A DNA stretch of 8,899 nucleotides from Gammaproteobacteria bacterium TMED92 (GTDB lineage: Bacteria; Pseudomonadota; Gammaproteobacteria; Pseudomonadales; Azotimanducaceae): the NCBI GenBank assembly GCA_002170355.2, contig NHET02000016.1, positions 4,004 to 12,902 on the forward strand, in the 5' to 3' direction. The notes beneath the pieces were generated by a model. That model was not told where the DNA came from. It searched no databases and was given only the letters and a program-made list of their open reading frames with translations. The translations under genes were made by a program, and so were the position numbers. This document shows, one piece after another, positions 1 to 6,609 of the stretch; the first letter of the stretch is position 1, and every line of letters starts with the position of its first letter.

Positions 1-347
1 CAGCCGTTGTGTGGGATAGGCGTTACGTCTGAAATACTATTGATTTTCAAACCTGCCGCGTTAATCGCGCGAACCGCTGATTCGCGGCCAGGTCCAGGAC
101 CTTTAACGAATACATCAACGCTCTTCATACCAAACTCCACCGCGACGTTGCTTGCTCGCTCTGCCGCTACCTGAGCAGCAAAGGGCGTGCTTTTACGCGA
201 TCCCCTGAAGCCTGAACCACCTGAGGTCGCCCAACTCAGCGCGTTGCCTTGCCGGTCGGTAATCGTAATGATGGTGTTATTGAAGGACGCGTGAATATGC
301 GCCAGCCCATCGACTACGACACGTTTCGCTTTTTTCTTTTCGGCCAT
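1..347 (-). CDS. rpsK: Small ribosomal subunit protein S11 (uS11), 3' end cut by window edge
   Basis: S11 sits on the platform of the 30S subunit, near the mRNA exit channel and 16S helix 45, and partners with S18 and S21. I translated 115 codons from the ATG at 345-347. The protein begins [10 protein letters not shown], has the core [15 protein letters not shown], the glycine-rich KGPGPGRES segment, and runs into DVTPIPHNG at the edge. In E. coli (129 aa) only about a dozen residues follow that point, so the truncation is purely the window limit. The gene lies 18 nt after rpsM, with an AGGTAGGA ribosome binding site in the gap. It is the second gene of the alpha block, and rpsD, rpoA and rplQ are expected beyond the edge but not seen. 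Identification is essentially certain. Confidence 0.97.
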   Translation of the reverse strand, partial: MAEKKKAKRVVVDGLAHIHASFNNTIITITDRQGNALSWATSGGSGFRGSRKSTPFAAQVAAERASNVAVEFGMKSVDVFVKGPGPGRESAVRAINAAGLKINSISDVTPIPHNG

Positions 348-365
348 ATCAGTTCCTACCTACGC

Positions 366-722
366 CTATCGACGAATGGGACGCTTAGGTCCCTTACGGG
401 TGCGCGCATTGGTTTTTGTTCGTTGCCCGTGAACCGGCAGATGACGTCTGTGACGCATGCCGCGATAACACCCTAGATCCATCAAACGTTTGATGTTCAT
501 GGACGTTTCTCGACGCAAGTCGCCCTCCACCGTGAGCTTGCCCACTTCGGTACGGATGGCGTCCAAATTAGCCTCATCCAATTCGCCAATTTTCGCGTCA
601 GGTTTTACCCCCGCCGCTGCACAAATTTTATCCGCAGAAGTAGGACCGATGCCGTAGATGTACGTCAACGAGATCCTTGCGTGCTTGTTATCCGGTATGT
701 TGATTCCGGCAATACGTGCCAT
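366..722 (-). CDS. rpsM: Small ribosomal subunit protein S13 (uS13)
   Basis: S13 is in the 30S head and makes the intersubunit bridges to 23S rRNA and L5; its basic tail reaches the P-site tRNA. The 118 residues match the family length. Visible marks are the N-terminal [10 protein letters not shown], the helix-two-turns-helix region with YIYGIG (about residues 21-26), the segment [20 protein letters not shown] (about 89-108) that contacts rRNA, and a strongly basic end ([10 protein letters not shown]). The start is ATG with GGAG 8 nt upstream. It follows rpmJ by only 37 nt. In E. coli a longer leader precedes rpsM and holds the S4-binding pseudoknot, so regulation here must differ or use other sequence. 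Confidence 0.98.
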   Translation of the reverse strand: MARIAGINIPDNKHARISLTYIYGIGPTSADKICAAAGVKPDAKIGELDEANLDAIRTEVGKLTVEGDLRRETSMNIKRLMDLGCYRGMRHRRHLPVHGQRTKTNARTRKGPKRPIRR

Positions 723-759
723 TTATTCGCTCCGTTTTAGGCCACTTACGACAGCAGGT

Positions 760-876
760 TTAACCCTGCCGCTGCTTGTGGCGCGGTTCAGCACTGCAAA
801 TTACTCGCACTACGCCTTTGCGCTTGACGATTTTGCAGTTTCGACAAATTTTCTTTACTGATGCTCTAACTTTCAT
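760..876 (-). CDS. rpmJ: Large ribosomal subunit protein L36 (bL36), zinc-ribbon form
   Basis: L36 is the smallest 50S protein and helps fold 23S rRNA around helices 89-97. I translated a 38-codon gene that begins [15 protein letters not shown] and ends [10 protein letters not shown] followed by TAA; 38 residues is the usual length. Cys11, Cys14, Cys27 and His33 form the complete C-C-C-H zinc site, so this is the zinc-binding version rather than the cysteine-less paralogue induced by zinc starvation in some bacteria. The ATG at 874-876 is preceded by an AGGA site about 4-8 nt away. It lies 22 nt after secY and 37 nt before rpsM, with no infA between secY and rpmJ, which is the gammaproteobacterial arrangement. 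Confidence 0.97.
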   Translation of the reverse strand: MKVRASVKKICRNCKIVKRKGVVRVICSAEPRHKQRQG

Positions 877-898
877 GATTCCTGACCTAGCATGCCGC

Positions 899-2233
899 CT
901 AACGGCGCCGTCCATAGTTCTGTAAATTCGATTTTTCCATCAATTTCGCGTATTGACTGCTCATTAGGTGGGATTGCACTTGCGACATAAAGTCCATTGC
1001 GACCACAACTACAATCAATACCGCGGTGCCGCCGAGCTGGAATGAAGCGTCAAAAAATACCACCATAAATTCTGGCAACAGACATACTAAGGTGACGTAC
1101 AACGCGCCAAATACGGTGAGTCGGGTAATAACGTCATCAATGTATTTGGAGGTCTGTTGTCCCGGACGAATTCCTGGAACGTATGCGCCCTGACGCTTCA
1201 AATTATCTGCAACGTCTTTTGGATCAAACATGATCGCAGTATAGAAAAAGCTAAAGAAAATGATTCCAGCTGCGAACATCATGATGTAGAGCGGCTGTCC
1301 TGGAGAAAGCACTAAGGAAACTTGCTGTAGCCAATCCATACCTGGGTTGCTGCCGAACCAACTAGCCATAGACGCCGGCGCTAGCAGCAGGCTTGATGCG
1401 AAAATCGCTGGAATAACGCCCGCCATGTTGATCTTCAATGGTAGGTGACTACTTTGGGCTTGAAAAACCCGCCGGCCTTGTTGCTTCTTCGCATAGTTGA
1501 CTGTAATGCGGCGCTGGCCACGCTCTACGCGCACCACAAACCAGACTAGCGCCACAGCGATGGCCGCCATAGCAAGCAAAACGATTATGTTTAGATTGCC
1601 TTGGCGCGCTGATTCAAACATCTGGCCAATCGCTGCGGGAAATCCAGAAACGATGCCTGCAAAGATCAATAGCGAGATACCGTTACCCACGCCGCGCTCA
1701 GTGATCTGCTCACCCAGCCACATCATAAATATTGAGCCAGTGACCAGCGTCAGTGTCGCAACAAACAAAAAGGTAAAACCACTGTCAAACGCCAGGCCTT
1801 GGTTACCGAGAGTCACCGCCAATGACGTGCCTTGTATTAACGCGATACCCAAGGTCAGATAACGAGTTGCCTTGGTTATCTTCCGTCGGCCCGCATCCCC
1901 TTCTTTACGCCATTGCTGAAACTGTGGGTACATCATGGTTAACAGGTTCATGATGATGCTGGCGGTGATATAGGGAATGACCCCAAGCGCGAGGATACTC
2001 ATACGCTCCCAAGCACCACCCGAGAACATATTAAACAGCTCCAAGATGCCGCCTTGGTTCTGGTTGAATAGAGCCTGTAATTGGCTTGGATCGATGCCTG
2101 GTACCGGTATATGAGTGCCGACGCGATAAACGATCAACGCAAACAATACGAACAGTAACCGGCTACGGAGTTCTGCGACTCCGGCCTGATTGCCTGCCAA
2201 CTGATTGGCCATTTCGTTTTGGTTACGTGACAT
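899..2233 (-). CDS. secY: Preprotein translocase channel subunit SecY
   Basis: SecY is the pore of the SecYEG translocon in the inner membrane; it passes secretory proteins driven by SecA and inserts membrane proteins from docked ribosomes. At 444 aa it matches E. coli (443). About ten membrane segments are visible, for example residues 26-40, 79-100, 152-173, 184-199, 215-234, 270-287, 315-335, 371-387 and 400-414. The plug region is [13 protein letters not shown] (68-80). The cytoplasmic loop [11 protein letters not shown] (351-361) carries Arg356, equivalent to the SecA-critical Arg357 of E. coli; [16 protein letters not shown] (172-187) is another family signature. The start is ATG 16 nt after rplO with a weak GAAAG site; Met8 is a possible alternative with no clear site. 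As the only non-ribosomal gene, its placement ties translocon supply to ribosome supply. Confidence 0.98.
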   Translation of the reverse strand: MSRNQNEMANQLAGNQAGVAELRSRLLFVLFALIVYRVGTHIPVPGIDPSQLQALFNQNQGGILELFNMFSGGAWERMSILALGVIPYITASIIMNLLTMMYPQFQQWRKEGDAGRRKITKATRYLTLGIALIQGTSLAVTLGNQGLAFDSGFTFLFVATLTLVTGSIFMMWLGEQITERGVGNGISLLIFAGIVSGFPAAIGQMFESARQGNLNIIVLLAMAAIAVALVWFVVRVERGQRRITVNYAKKQQGRRVFQAQSSHLPLKINMAGVIPAIFASSLLLAPASMASWFGSNPGMDWLQQVSLVLSPGQPLYIMMFAAGIIFFSFFYTAIMFDPKDVADNLKRQGAYVPGIRPGQQTSKYIDDVITRLTVFGALYVTLVCLLPEFMVVFFDASFQLGGTAVLIVVVVAMDFMSQVQSHLMSSQYAKLMEKSNLQNYGRRR

Positions 2234-2249
2234 GGTCTTTCAGTAGCCG

Positions 2250-2804
2250 TTATTCTGAATCGCCGTTTGGCTCTTCATTAGTTGCCTCTGCATTTGCTAC
2301 GGGCTCTTCAGTTGCTACGTCCGCGACGGCTTTTTGGCTTGCCTTAGTAACGGTCGCTGTCGTAGCCGTTGCAACGGTGCCGCCTGCTGCTTCAATTGCA
2401 GCTTTCGCACCTTTGGTAACAGTGATGTTTGCGCCTTCTACACTGACCGCGCGAGCAATTTCTCCTGACAACATAATTCGTGCTCGCTTCATGTCGCGGC
2501 GCACAACGTTCGCTTGCTTCAGCGTGTCTAAAGTAATTTGGTCACCGGCCACTTTCGCGAGTTCACTGAGTCGCACTTCAGCCGTGGTCAGTGCGACGCG
2601 AGAGCGAAAGCCAAACTTAGGAATGCGCATTTGCAATGGCAACTGACCGCCTTCAAACCCTGGGCGAACGCCGCCGCCAGACCGCGCTTTTTGGCCTTTC
2701 TGACCTCGCGCCGCGGTTTTGCCAAACCCGGAGCCAGGCCCACGACCAACCCGCCGCTTACTCTTGTGGCTTCCTGCAGCGGGCTGCAGTTCATTCATGC
2801 GCAT
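2250..2804 (-). CDS. rplO: Large ribosomal subunit protein L15 (uL15) with extended acidic C-terminus
   Basis: L15 is a 50S protein that binds 23S rRNA and acts late in subunit assembly. The N-terminal half shows the glycine/basic extension ([18 protein letters not shown], then [22 protein letters not shown], about residues 13-54). The C-terminal domain ends [14 protein letters not shown] near residue 142, where E. coli L15 (144 aa) also ends. Here the frame continues for about 41 more residues, rich in Ala, Thr and Glu, with 8 acidic and 2 basic residues, ending NGDSE. The extension has no stop-codon anomaly, so it looks genuine. The ATG overlaps the rpmD stop (TAATG), with GGGAGA inside rpmD as ribosome binding site. 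Starting at this Met gives MRMN, matching MRLN in E. coli, so I prefer it to Met3. Confidence 0.97.
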   Translation of the reverse strand: MRMNELQPAAGSHKSKRRVGRGPGSGFGKTAARGQKGQKARSGGGVRPGFEGGQLPLQMRIPKFGFRSRVALTTAEVRLSELAKVAGDQITLDTLKQANVVRRDMKRARIMLSGEIARAVSVEGANITVTKGAKAAIEAAGGTVATATTATVTKASQKAVADVATEEPVANAEATNEEPNGDSE

Positions 2805-2992
2805 TAGGATTCTCCCTCTATTCGCAGCATGTAACTAATGCGATTGATCATGCCGCGCACCGATGGTGTATCTTCCACCGTTACGGTGTGTCCAATACGC
2901 CGAAGCCCCAATCCAGCAACACACGCTTTGTGATTCTTCAATCGACCAATCGGACTTTTGGTCAGTGTTACTGTTACGGTTTTATCGCTCAT
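2804..2992 (-). CDS. rpmD: Large ribosomal subunit protein L30 (uL30)
   Basis: L30 is a small 50S protein on the solvent side that contacts domain II and V regions of 23S rRNA. The 62 residues fit the short bacterial form (59 aa in E. coli). Key marks are [14 protein letters not shown] (about residues 9-22), [11 protein letters not shown] (27-37) and the DTP..RGMIN segment (41-50). The ATG is 25 nt after rpsE, with a TAGGA ribosome binding site in the gap. Its stop overlaps the rplO start by one base, so the two are probably translationally coupled. Confidence 0.97.
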   Translation of the reverse strand: MSDKTVTVTLTKSPIGRLKNHKACVAGLGLRRIGHTVTVEDTPSVRGMINRISYMLRIEGES

Positions 2993-3017
2993 GTGTAATT
3001 CCTACCTATCACCGTTG

Positions 3018-3521
3018 CTAAGCAACAACGTCTTCTACGGCTTTGTCCCGTTTTTGCGCAATGCGCTCTGGTGAGCGTGCCGCTCGTAGTGCCTTAAAGG
3101 TCGCCTGCACGACATTCACGGGATTGGTGGACCCATAGCACTTTGCTAGGACGTTTTGTACGCCTGCCGCTTCAAGCACCGCACGCATAGTGCCACCGGC
3201 AATTACGCCCGTTCCCTCGGACGCCGGCTGCATGTAAACCTTGGACGCTGAGTGGCGAGCTGTTGTGGCATACCAAAGTGTGTCGCCATTTAGGTCAACG
3301 TCGACCATGTTGCGTCGAGCGGCTTCCATTGCTTTCTGGATTGCTGTTGGAACCTCTCGTGCCTTACCACGCCCAAAACCGACCTTGCCGTTACCGTCGC
3401 CAACCACGGTCAGTGCGGTGAATCCAAAAATCCGGCCGCCTTTAACCACCTTCGCAACCCGATTCACTTGGACAAGTTTCTCAACCAACCCTTCTTCGCG
3501 TATTTCCTCGGAATATGCCAT
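3018..3521 (-). CDS. rpsE: Small ribosomal subunit protein S5 (uS5)
   Basis: S5 lies at the back of the 30S near the mRNA entry, forms part of the helicase ring with S3 and S4, and affects decoding accuracy and spectinomycin response. The 167 residues equal the E. coli length. The double-stranded RNA-binding-like N-domain carries [20 protein letters not shown] (about residues 19-38) and [18 protein letters not shown] (41-58). The C-domain has [14 protein letters not shown] (97-110) and [10 protein letters not shown]. The stretch [17 protein letters not shown] (79-95) is the least E. coli-like part. The ATG directly follows the rplR stop (TAGATG, no gap), and its GGAG site lies within the last codons of rplR, which indicates coupling. 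Confidence 0.98.
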   Translation of the reverse strand: MAYSEEIREEGLVEKLVQVNRVAKVVKGGRIFGFTALTVVGDGNGKVGFGRGKAREVPTAIQKAMEAARRNMVDVDLNGDTLWYATTARHSASKVYMQPASEGTGVIAGGTMRAVLEAAGVQNVLAKCYGSTNPVNVVQATFKALRAARSPERIAQKRDKAVEDVVA

Positions 3522-3872
3522 CTAAAACTCCAATCCGCCTTCGCGTGCCGCTTCTGCCAGTGCTTTTACCCGGCCATGGTACTTAAACCCTGATCGGTCA
3601 AACGCTACCGTTGTAATACCCGCTTGTTTTGCGCGTTCAGCAATTAGCTTGCCTACCTTCTCAGCAGTCGCGACATTACCTGTGGCGCCGCCACGCAAAT
3701 CCGCTTCCAAAGTTGACGCCTGAGCCAGAACTGCGCTGCCGTCAGCAGCAATGACCTGGGCATATATGTGCCGAGGCGTTCTATTTACGCTCAGGCGCAT
3801 GGCACCCAGCTCGCGCATTTTCATGCGGCTGCGTCGGGCGCGGCGAAGTCTGCTGATCTTTTTCTCATTCAT
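3522..3872 (-). CDS. rplR: Large ribosomal subunit protein L18 (uL18)
   Basis: L18 binds 5S rRNA with L5 and L25 and anchors it in the central protuberance. From the ATG at 3870-3872 the protein is 116 aa, beginning [16 protein letters not shown], close to the 117-aa E. coli protein (MDKKSARIRRA). The core HIYAQVIA (about 36-43), the [16 protein letters not shown] segment and the EGGLEF end are typical. A GTG at 3884 in the same frame would add MDSG, but its GGAG motif touches the start codon with no spacing, whereas the same motif is about 11 nt from the ATG; I therefore choose the ATG. The start follows an unusually long 91-nt gap after rplF that contains a potential hairpin. Confidence 0.95.
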   Translation of the reverse strand: MNEKKISRLRRARRSRMKMRELGAMRLSVNRTPRHIYAQVIAADGSAVLAQASTLEADLRGGATGNVATAEKVGKLIAERAKQAGITTVAFDRSGFKYHGRVKALAEAAREGGLEF

Positions 3873-3963
3873 TCCTGAATCCACTCCAATCTCGAGTCGT
3901 GTTGCGAACGGCGCTCACGGCTCTTTGATCTTATCCCCACGATCACTAGCGCGGGTTACCTAC
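3873..3963 (-). promoter_or_regulatory. 91-nt rplF-rplR spacer with potential hairpin upstream of rplR
   Basis: This spacer is several times longer than most junctions here. On the transcribed strand, GAGCCGTG and CACGACTC (3916-3923 with 3894-3901) can pair with a single C-A mismatch, with an inner GCG/CGC pair closing a small loop. The hairpin ends about 22 nt before the rplR ATG. A second, weaker possibility pairs two GATC copies (about 3928-3945). No U-run follows, so a terminator is unlikely. I see no convincing promoter and no in-frame extension of rplR, because a TGA lies upstream. A role in rplR translation or mRNA processing is a guess. Confidence 0.3.
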
Positions 3964-4497
3964 CTATTTCTTCTTCGCTTCCTTACGGCGCACATACTCT
4001 CCGGCGTAACGAACACCTTTGCCCTTATAAGGCTCTGGCGGGCGGAACGCGCGAATTTCTGCACACACTTGGCCAACTTTTTGTTTATCAACACCAGAGA
4101 TAACAATTTCTGTTTGGCTAGTCGCCTCGGCCTTAATGCCCTCTGGCATGTGATACTCCACCGGGTGAGAGAAACCCAACTGCAGAGTCAACTTATCGCC
4201 TTGGGCCTGTGCCCTATAACCTACACCTTGCAGCTCTAGTTTCTTTTCAAAGCCGTCGGTGACACCGGTCACCATGTTTTGAACGAGCGCTCGCATGGTG
4301 CCAGCAAGCGCTCGCGCCGATGTGTCTGCAGTTTTAGCAGCGAGCTTCAGCTCGCCCTCTTCTTGGGTAAGCGCTACTGAGTCGTGAATGACGAGTTGCA
4401 GTTCGCCTTTCTTTCCCTTCACTGAGAATTCCTGGCCATTCAGGTTCACTTCCAAACCTGCTGGAATGGCTACCGGACTATTTGCTACGCGAGACAT
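3964..4497 (-). CDS. rplF: Large ribosomal subunit protein L6 (uL6)
   Basis: L6 binds 23S rRNA near the sarcin-ricin loop and the factor-binding site, at the base of the L7/L12 stalk. The 177 residues equal E. coli. Two repeated L6 folds are visible: an N-domain beginning [20 protein letters not shown], and a C-domain with [21 protein letters not shown] (about 88-108) followed by the family signature [14 protein letters not shown] (about 154-167). The end is lysine-rich (RRKEAKKK). The ATG is 9 nt after rpsH, and its AGAGG ribosome binding site overlaps the rpsH stop codon, flanked on both sides by T-runs in the coding strand. Confidence 0.98.
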   Translation of the reverse strand: MSRVANSPVAIPAGLEVNLNGQEFSVKGKKGELQLVIHDSVALTQEEGELKLAAKTADTSARALAGTMRALVQNMVTGVTDGFEKKLELQGVGYRAQAQGDKLTLQLGFSHPVEYHMPEGIKAEATSQTEIVISGVDKQKVGQVCAEIRAFRPPEPYKGKGVRYAGEYVRRKEAKKK

Positions 4498-4506
4498 AAA
4501 AAACCT

Positions 4507-4899
4507 CTAAAAAACCGTGCACAAGACTTCGCCGCCCACACCATGAGCACGCGCTGCTTTATCTGTCATAACACCTTTGTTAGTACTCACAATAGCAACA
4601 CCTAAGCCGCCACGAACCTTTGGAAGCTCATTGCTTTCTTTGTAGATTCGCAGTCCAGGTCGGCTAACCCGTGCGATCTCTTCTATCACCGGTAGGCCTT
4701 GGTGATACTTCAGATCCACAGTGATCGTGCTCTTTAGATCATCGGATGCCGCAAAACCGGAGATGTAGCCCTCGTCAAGCAGCACTTGCAGAATCGCCTG
4801 CTTAGCCTTGGAATTTGGAATCTCTACCGACACGTGGCCCGCCATCTGCGCATTACGCACGCGGGTTAACAGGTCAGCTATGGGATCTTGCATTGTCAT
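4507..4899 (-). CDS. rpsH: Small ribosomal subunit protein S8 (uS8), likely spc autoregulator
   Basis: S8 is a primary binder of 16S rRNA helix 21 and is needed to fold the central domain. In E. coli it also represses the spc operon by binding mRNA at the rplX-rplE junction. The 130 residues match the family. The start [18 protein letters not shown] aligns with MSMQDPIADMLTRIRNGQ of E. coli, supporting the ATG at 4897-4899 over the internal ATG two codons later. The C-terminal RNA-binding segment contains [20 protein letters not shown] (about residues 105-124). A TAGGAA ribosome binding site lies in the 10-nt gap after rpsN. Whether S8 regulates this cluster cannot be read from the sequence. 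Confidence 0.98.
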   Translation of the reverse strand: MTMQDPIADLLTRVRNAQMAGHVSVEIPNSKAKQAILQVLLDEGYISGFAASDDLKSTITVDLKYHQGLPVIEEIARVSRPGLRIYKESNELPKVRGGLGVAIVSTNKGVMTDKAARAHGVGGEVLCTVF

Positions 4900-4909
4900 G
4901 ATCTATTTC

Positions 4910-5215
4910 CTACCAACTCGCCTTAACCAGCCCTGGAACATCACCTCGCATTGCCGCTTCGCGCAGCTTGTTGCGAGATAATCCAAATTTGCGATAAACC
5001 GCGTGCGGGCGACCCGTGACGCCACAACGTCGTTGTTCACGCACTGGGCTTGAATCACGCGGCAGCGCTTGCAGTTTCAATTGCGCGTCCCATCGCTCTT
5101 CATCTGACACATTTCGATCGGCAATGATCGCCTTCAATGCCATACGCTTTTGCATGTACTTTGCTCGCACACGACTGCGCTTTCGTTCTCTCTCAATCAT
5201 TGAGCGCTTAGCCAT
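4910..5215 (-). CDS. rpsN: Small ribosomal subunit protein S14 (uS14), zinc-independent long form
   Basis: S14 is a 30S head protein assembled late, close to S3 and S10. At 101 aa it equals the long proteobacterial type. It has only one cysteine, in [13 protein letters not shown] (about residues 59-71), so the four-cysteine zinc site of the 61-aa form is absent. The signature [21 protein letters not shown] (about 75-95) and the terminal KASW are classic. The N-terminus [13 protein letters not shown] fits the family. The start is ATG, 14 nt after rplE, with a purine-rich AAGAGAAAGAG stretch. Zinc-free S14 together with zinc-binding L36 is the combination also seen in E. coli. Confidence 0.98.
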   Translation of the reverse strand: MAKRSMIERERKRSRVRAKYMQKRMALKAIIADRNVSDEERWDAQLKLQALPRDSSPVREQRRCGVTGRPHAVYRKFGLSRNKLREAAMRGDVPGLVKASW

Positions 5216-5229
5216 AACTCTTTCTCTTA

Positions 5230-5769
5230 CTAGGTGCGGAACGGAAACTTGAATGCTTTGAGCAGTTCAAGCGCAGCTTCGTTAGTTTGTGCAGAAGTGG
5301 TCACACAGATGTCCATTCCGCGAATCTTGTCGATCTTGTCGTAATCAATCTCGGCAAATACGATTTGTTCTGTCAGGCCCATGCTGAAGTTACCGCGACC
5401 GTCAAAGGCTTTTGGGTTCAAGCCTCGGAAGTCGCGAATACGCGGTATCGCTATGTCGACCAGCCGTTCTATAAAGTCGTACATGCGCTGACGACGCAAC
5501 GTCACCTTACAACCAATAGGGTATCCCTCGCGGATTTTGAAGCCTGCTTCAGAGCGGCGAGCGAGGCAGATTACCGGCTGCTGACCTGCGATTGCGGTCA
5601 TATCAGCTACCGCGGCATCCATAACCTTGCGATCTGCAATAGCCTCGCCAACGCCCATGTTGATCGTTATTTTTGTGATCTTTGGCACTGCCATAGGATT
5701 CTTGATCGCAAGATCCTTTTGCAGCTGTGGGCGAATTTCGTCGCAGTACTTTTGATATAGGTTCGCCAT
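5230..5769 (-). CDS. rplE: Large ribosomal subunit protein L5 (uL5)
   Basis: L5 binds 5S rRNA in the central protuberance, touches the P-site tRNA elbow and forms a bridge to S13. The 179 residues equal E. coli. Visible marks are the start [29 protein letters not shown] (about residues 31-43), [21 protein letters not shown] (about 63-83), and the end [14 protein letters not shown]. The ATG is only 2 nt after the rplX stop, with an AAGG ribosome binding site inside rplX at good spacing. In E. coli the S8 repressor site covers this junction; here the short gap means any such site would lie mostly in coding sequence. Confidence 0.98.
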   Translation of the reverse strand: MANLYQKYCDEIRPQLQKDLAIKNPMAVPKITKITINMGVGEAIADRKVMDAAVADMTAIAGQQPVICLARRSEAGFKIREGYPIGCKVTLRRQRMYDFIERLVDIAIPRIRDFRGLNPKAFDGRGNFSMGLTEQIVFAEIDYDKIDKIRGMDICVTTSAQTNEAALELLKAFKFPFRT

Positions 5770-5771
5770 AA

Positions 5772-6089
5772 CTAGCCTTCGATTGCCTTACCATTTGACT
5801 TGAAGAAGCGAGTCTTTGAGCCATCTTCTTCAGTACGCACACCAACTCGGTCGGCGCGCTCATCTTCGTCATTCCATATCGCTACGTTCGACGCCTGAAT
5901 AGGCGCTTCTTGCGCGATTATGCCGCCTTGCTCACCCATGTTCGGATTCGGCCGCTTGTGCTTCTTTACCATGTTGATGCCAGCAACCATTAAACGACCG
6001 TCTTTCAACACCCGCAGTACTTCACCGCGTCGGCCTTTATCGCGACCGGCGATCACCACCACTTCGTCATCTTTTTTGATCTTTAACAT
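5772..6089 (-). CDS. rplX: Large ribosomal subunit protein L24 (uL24)
   Basis: L24 is an assembly initiator of the 50S: it binds domain I at the 5' end of 23S rRNA and sits beside the peptide exit tunnel. The 105 residues match the family (104 in E. coli). An N-terminal KOW motif is visible ([18 protein letters not shown], about residues 7-24), followed by [16 protein letters not shown] (35-50) and [21 protein letters not shown] near the end. The ATG is the only usable start: reading upstream in frame there is no ATG, GTG or TTG before a TAA. The ribosome binding site is weak (GAGAG). It follows an exceptional 145-nt gap after rplN. Confidence 0.97.
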   Translation of the reverse strand: MLKIKKDDEVVVIAGRDKGRRGEVLRVLKDGRLMVAGINMVKKHKRPNPNMGEQGGIIAQEAPIQASNVAIWNDEDERADRVGVRTEEDGSKTRFFKSNGKAIEG

Positions 6090-6119
6090 GCCGTCTCTCG
6101 ATCCGTCTTTTTCCGTTGC

Positions 6120-6145
6120 TTTATATCGCTGACTCCAATCGTCAA
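6120..6145 (-). promoter_or_regulatory. Weak sigma-70-like promoter candidate before rplX
   Basis: On the minus strand TTGACG (6140-6145) resembles the -35 consensus in five of six bases, and TATAAA (6120-6125) resembles the -10 consensus in five of six. The spacer is only 14 nt, shorter than the preferred 17, which is a serious weakness. If used, transcription would begin roughly 20-25 nt before the rplX ATG. The -35 box overlaps the downstream hairpin. Confidence 0.22.
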
Positions 6146-6148
6146 GCG
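6127..6148 (-). other. Potential RNA hairpin in the rplX leader
   Basis: CGCTTGAC and GTCAGCG in the transcript can form seven base pairs with one bulged T (U) and a 7-nt loop (GATTGGA). It ends about 37 nt before the rplX ATG. No U-run follows it. Like the hairpin nearer rplN, it carries a single-base bulge in the 5' arm. Confidence 0.33.
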
Positions 6149-6189
6149 TTTATGTTTTTATCGCTGTGCCTTTTCTTGACTAGCAGCTT

Positions 6190-6220
6190 CCAAGGTTATG
6201 AATTCGCTCCTAACCTTTGG
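6190..6220 (-). other. Potential RNA hairpin just after rplN
   Basis: In the transcript, CCAAAGGTTA can pair with TAACCTTGG to give nine base pairs with one bulged A and a 12-nt loop. It starts about 15 nt after the rplN stop. No U-run follows, so it does not look like an intrinsic terminator. It could protect the 3' end of an upstream mRNA or serve as a protein-binding site; both are inferences. Confidence 0.35.
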
Positions 6221-6234
6221 CCTTCGCGTTTGGC

Positions 6235-6603
6235 CTACAGCACCTCCGGCGCTAGCGACACAATGCGCATGAAGTTCTCAGTGCGCAGCTCACGGGTTAC
6301 CGGTCCAAATATCCGCGTACCAACTGGCTGCTTCTGCGCGTTCAAGAGGACCGCTGCGTTTTGATCAAATTTAATCAAAGATCCGTCAGCACGCCGGACG
6401 CCTTTACGCGTTCTTACCACTACTGCGTCCATGACCTGGCCTTTCTTTACTCGACCACGCGGAATTGCCTCTTTAACGGTGACTTTGATCACGTCGCCAA
6501 TGCCGGCGTAACGTCGGTGGCTTCCGCCCAGCACCTTAATGCATTGAACTTTACGCGCGCCGCTGTTGTCCGCAATGTCGAGCATTGTTTCTGTCTGAAT
6601 CAT
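6235..6603 (-). CDS. rplN: Large ribosomal subunit protein L14 (uL14)
   Basis: L14 lies on the 50S interface next to L19, makes bridges to 16S helix 14 and is the docking site of the silencing factor RsfS. The 122 residues are the usual bacterial length. Family marks run throughout: [38 protein letters not shown] (about residues 21-39), [12 protein letters not shown] (44-55), [14 protein letters not shown] (63-76) and the ending [12 protein letters not shown]...ISLAPEVL-type tail. The ATG is only 6 nt after rpsQ, with GGAG inside the last rpsQ codons. In E. coli a promoter-containing gap separates rpsQ from rplN; here the genes are effectively continuous, and the gap comes after rplN instead. 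Confidence 0.98.
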   Translation of the reverse strand: MIQTETMLDIADNSGARKVQCIKVLGGSHRRYAGIGDVIKVTVKEAIPRGRVKKGQVMDAVVVRTRKGVRRADGSLIKFDQNAAVLLNAQKQPVGTRIFGPVTRELRTENFMRIVSLAPEVL

Positions 6604-6609
6604 GGCTGC

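Larger units (their letters stand above)
6119..6166 (-). repeat. Short imperfect direct repeat CAGCGATA(T)AAA
   Basis: CAGCGATAAAA (6156-6166) and CAGCGATATAAAG (6119-6131) lie on the minus strand with a period of 35 nt and flank the 5' arm of the downstream hairpin. Two copies this short may be chance. Confidence 0.3.
6090..6234 (-). promoter_or_regulatory. 145-nt rplN-rplX spacer, probable untranslated regulatory region
   Basis: This is the longest gap in the window, placed inside a run where genes are normally nearly adjacent. No ATG-initiated frame occurs on the coding strand; the TTG frames are about 20 codons or less and lack ribosome binding sites. It holds two potential bulged hairpins (6190-6220 and 6127-6148), a short direct repeat and a promoter-like TTGACG/TATAAA pair. 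The stretch could carry an internal promoter, a ribosomal protein binding site or an mRNA processing site. The sequence alone does not decide between these. Confidence 0.4.

Noticed and set aside
754..769. GCAGG/CCTGC stem over the rpmJ stop codon as a terminator ending the spc block
   Set aside because: The stem is only five pairs and no U-run follows; the sequence goes on as TGTCGTAAGTGG toward the rpsM ribosome binding site.
2086..2646. 186-codon open frame on the plus strand opposite secY and rplO
   Set aside because: It lies antisense to two clearly conserved genes and resembles no family I know; it is a by-product of the composition of rplO.
3751..4239. 162-codon plus-strand frame crossing rplR, the spacer and rplF
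   Set aside because: It is antisense to conserved genes across most of its length and has no recognisable domain or context of its own.
4498..4516. T-runs around the rpsH stop (TTTTTTAGAGGTTTTT) as an intrinsic terminator
   Set aside because: No GC-rich stem precedes the run, and the AGAGG in it serves as the rplF ribosome binding site.
4910..5215. S14 as a degraded zinc-finger protein because its CxxC motifs are missing
   Set aside because: The 101-residue form without cysteines is the normal zinc-independent S14 of many proteobacteria.
5603..5872. 89-codon minus-strand frame spanning the rplX-rplE junction
   Set aside because: It is out of frame with both real genes, whose family matches are unambiguous.
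6090..6153. N-terminal extension of L24 or a small gene in the rplN-rplX gap
   Set aside because: In the rplX frame no ATG, GTG or TTG occurs before an upstream TAA. The other frames offer only TTG-initiated stretches of about 20 codons or fewer without ribosome binding sites.
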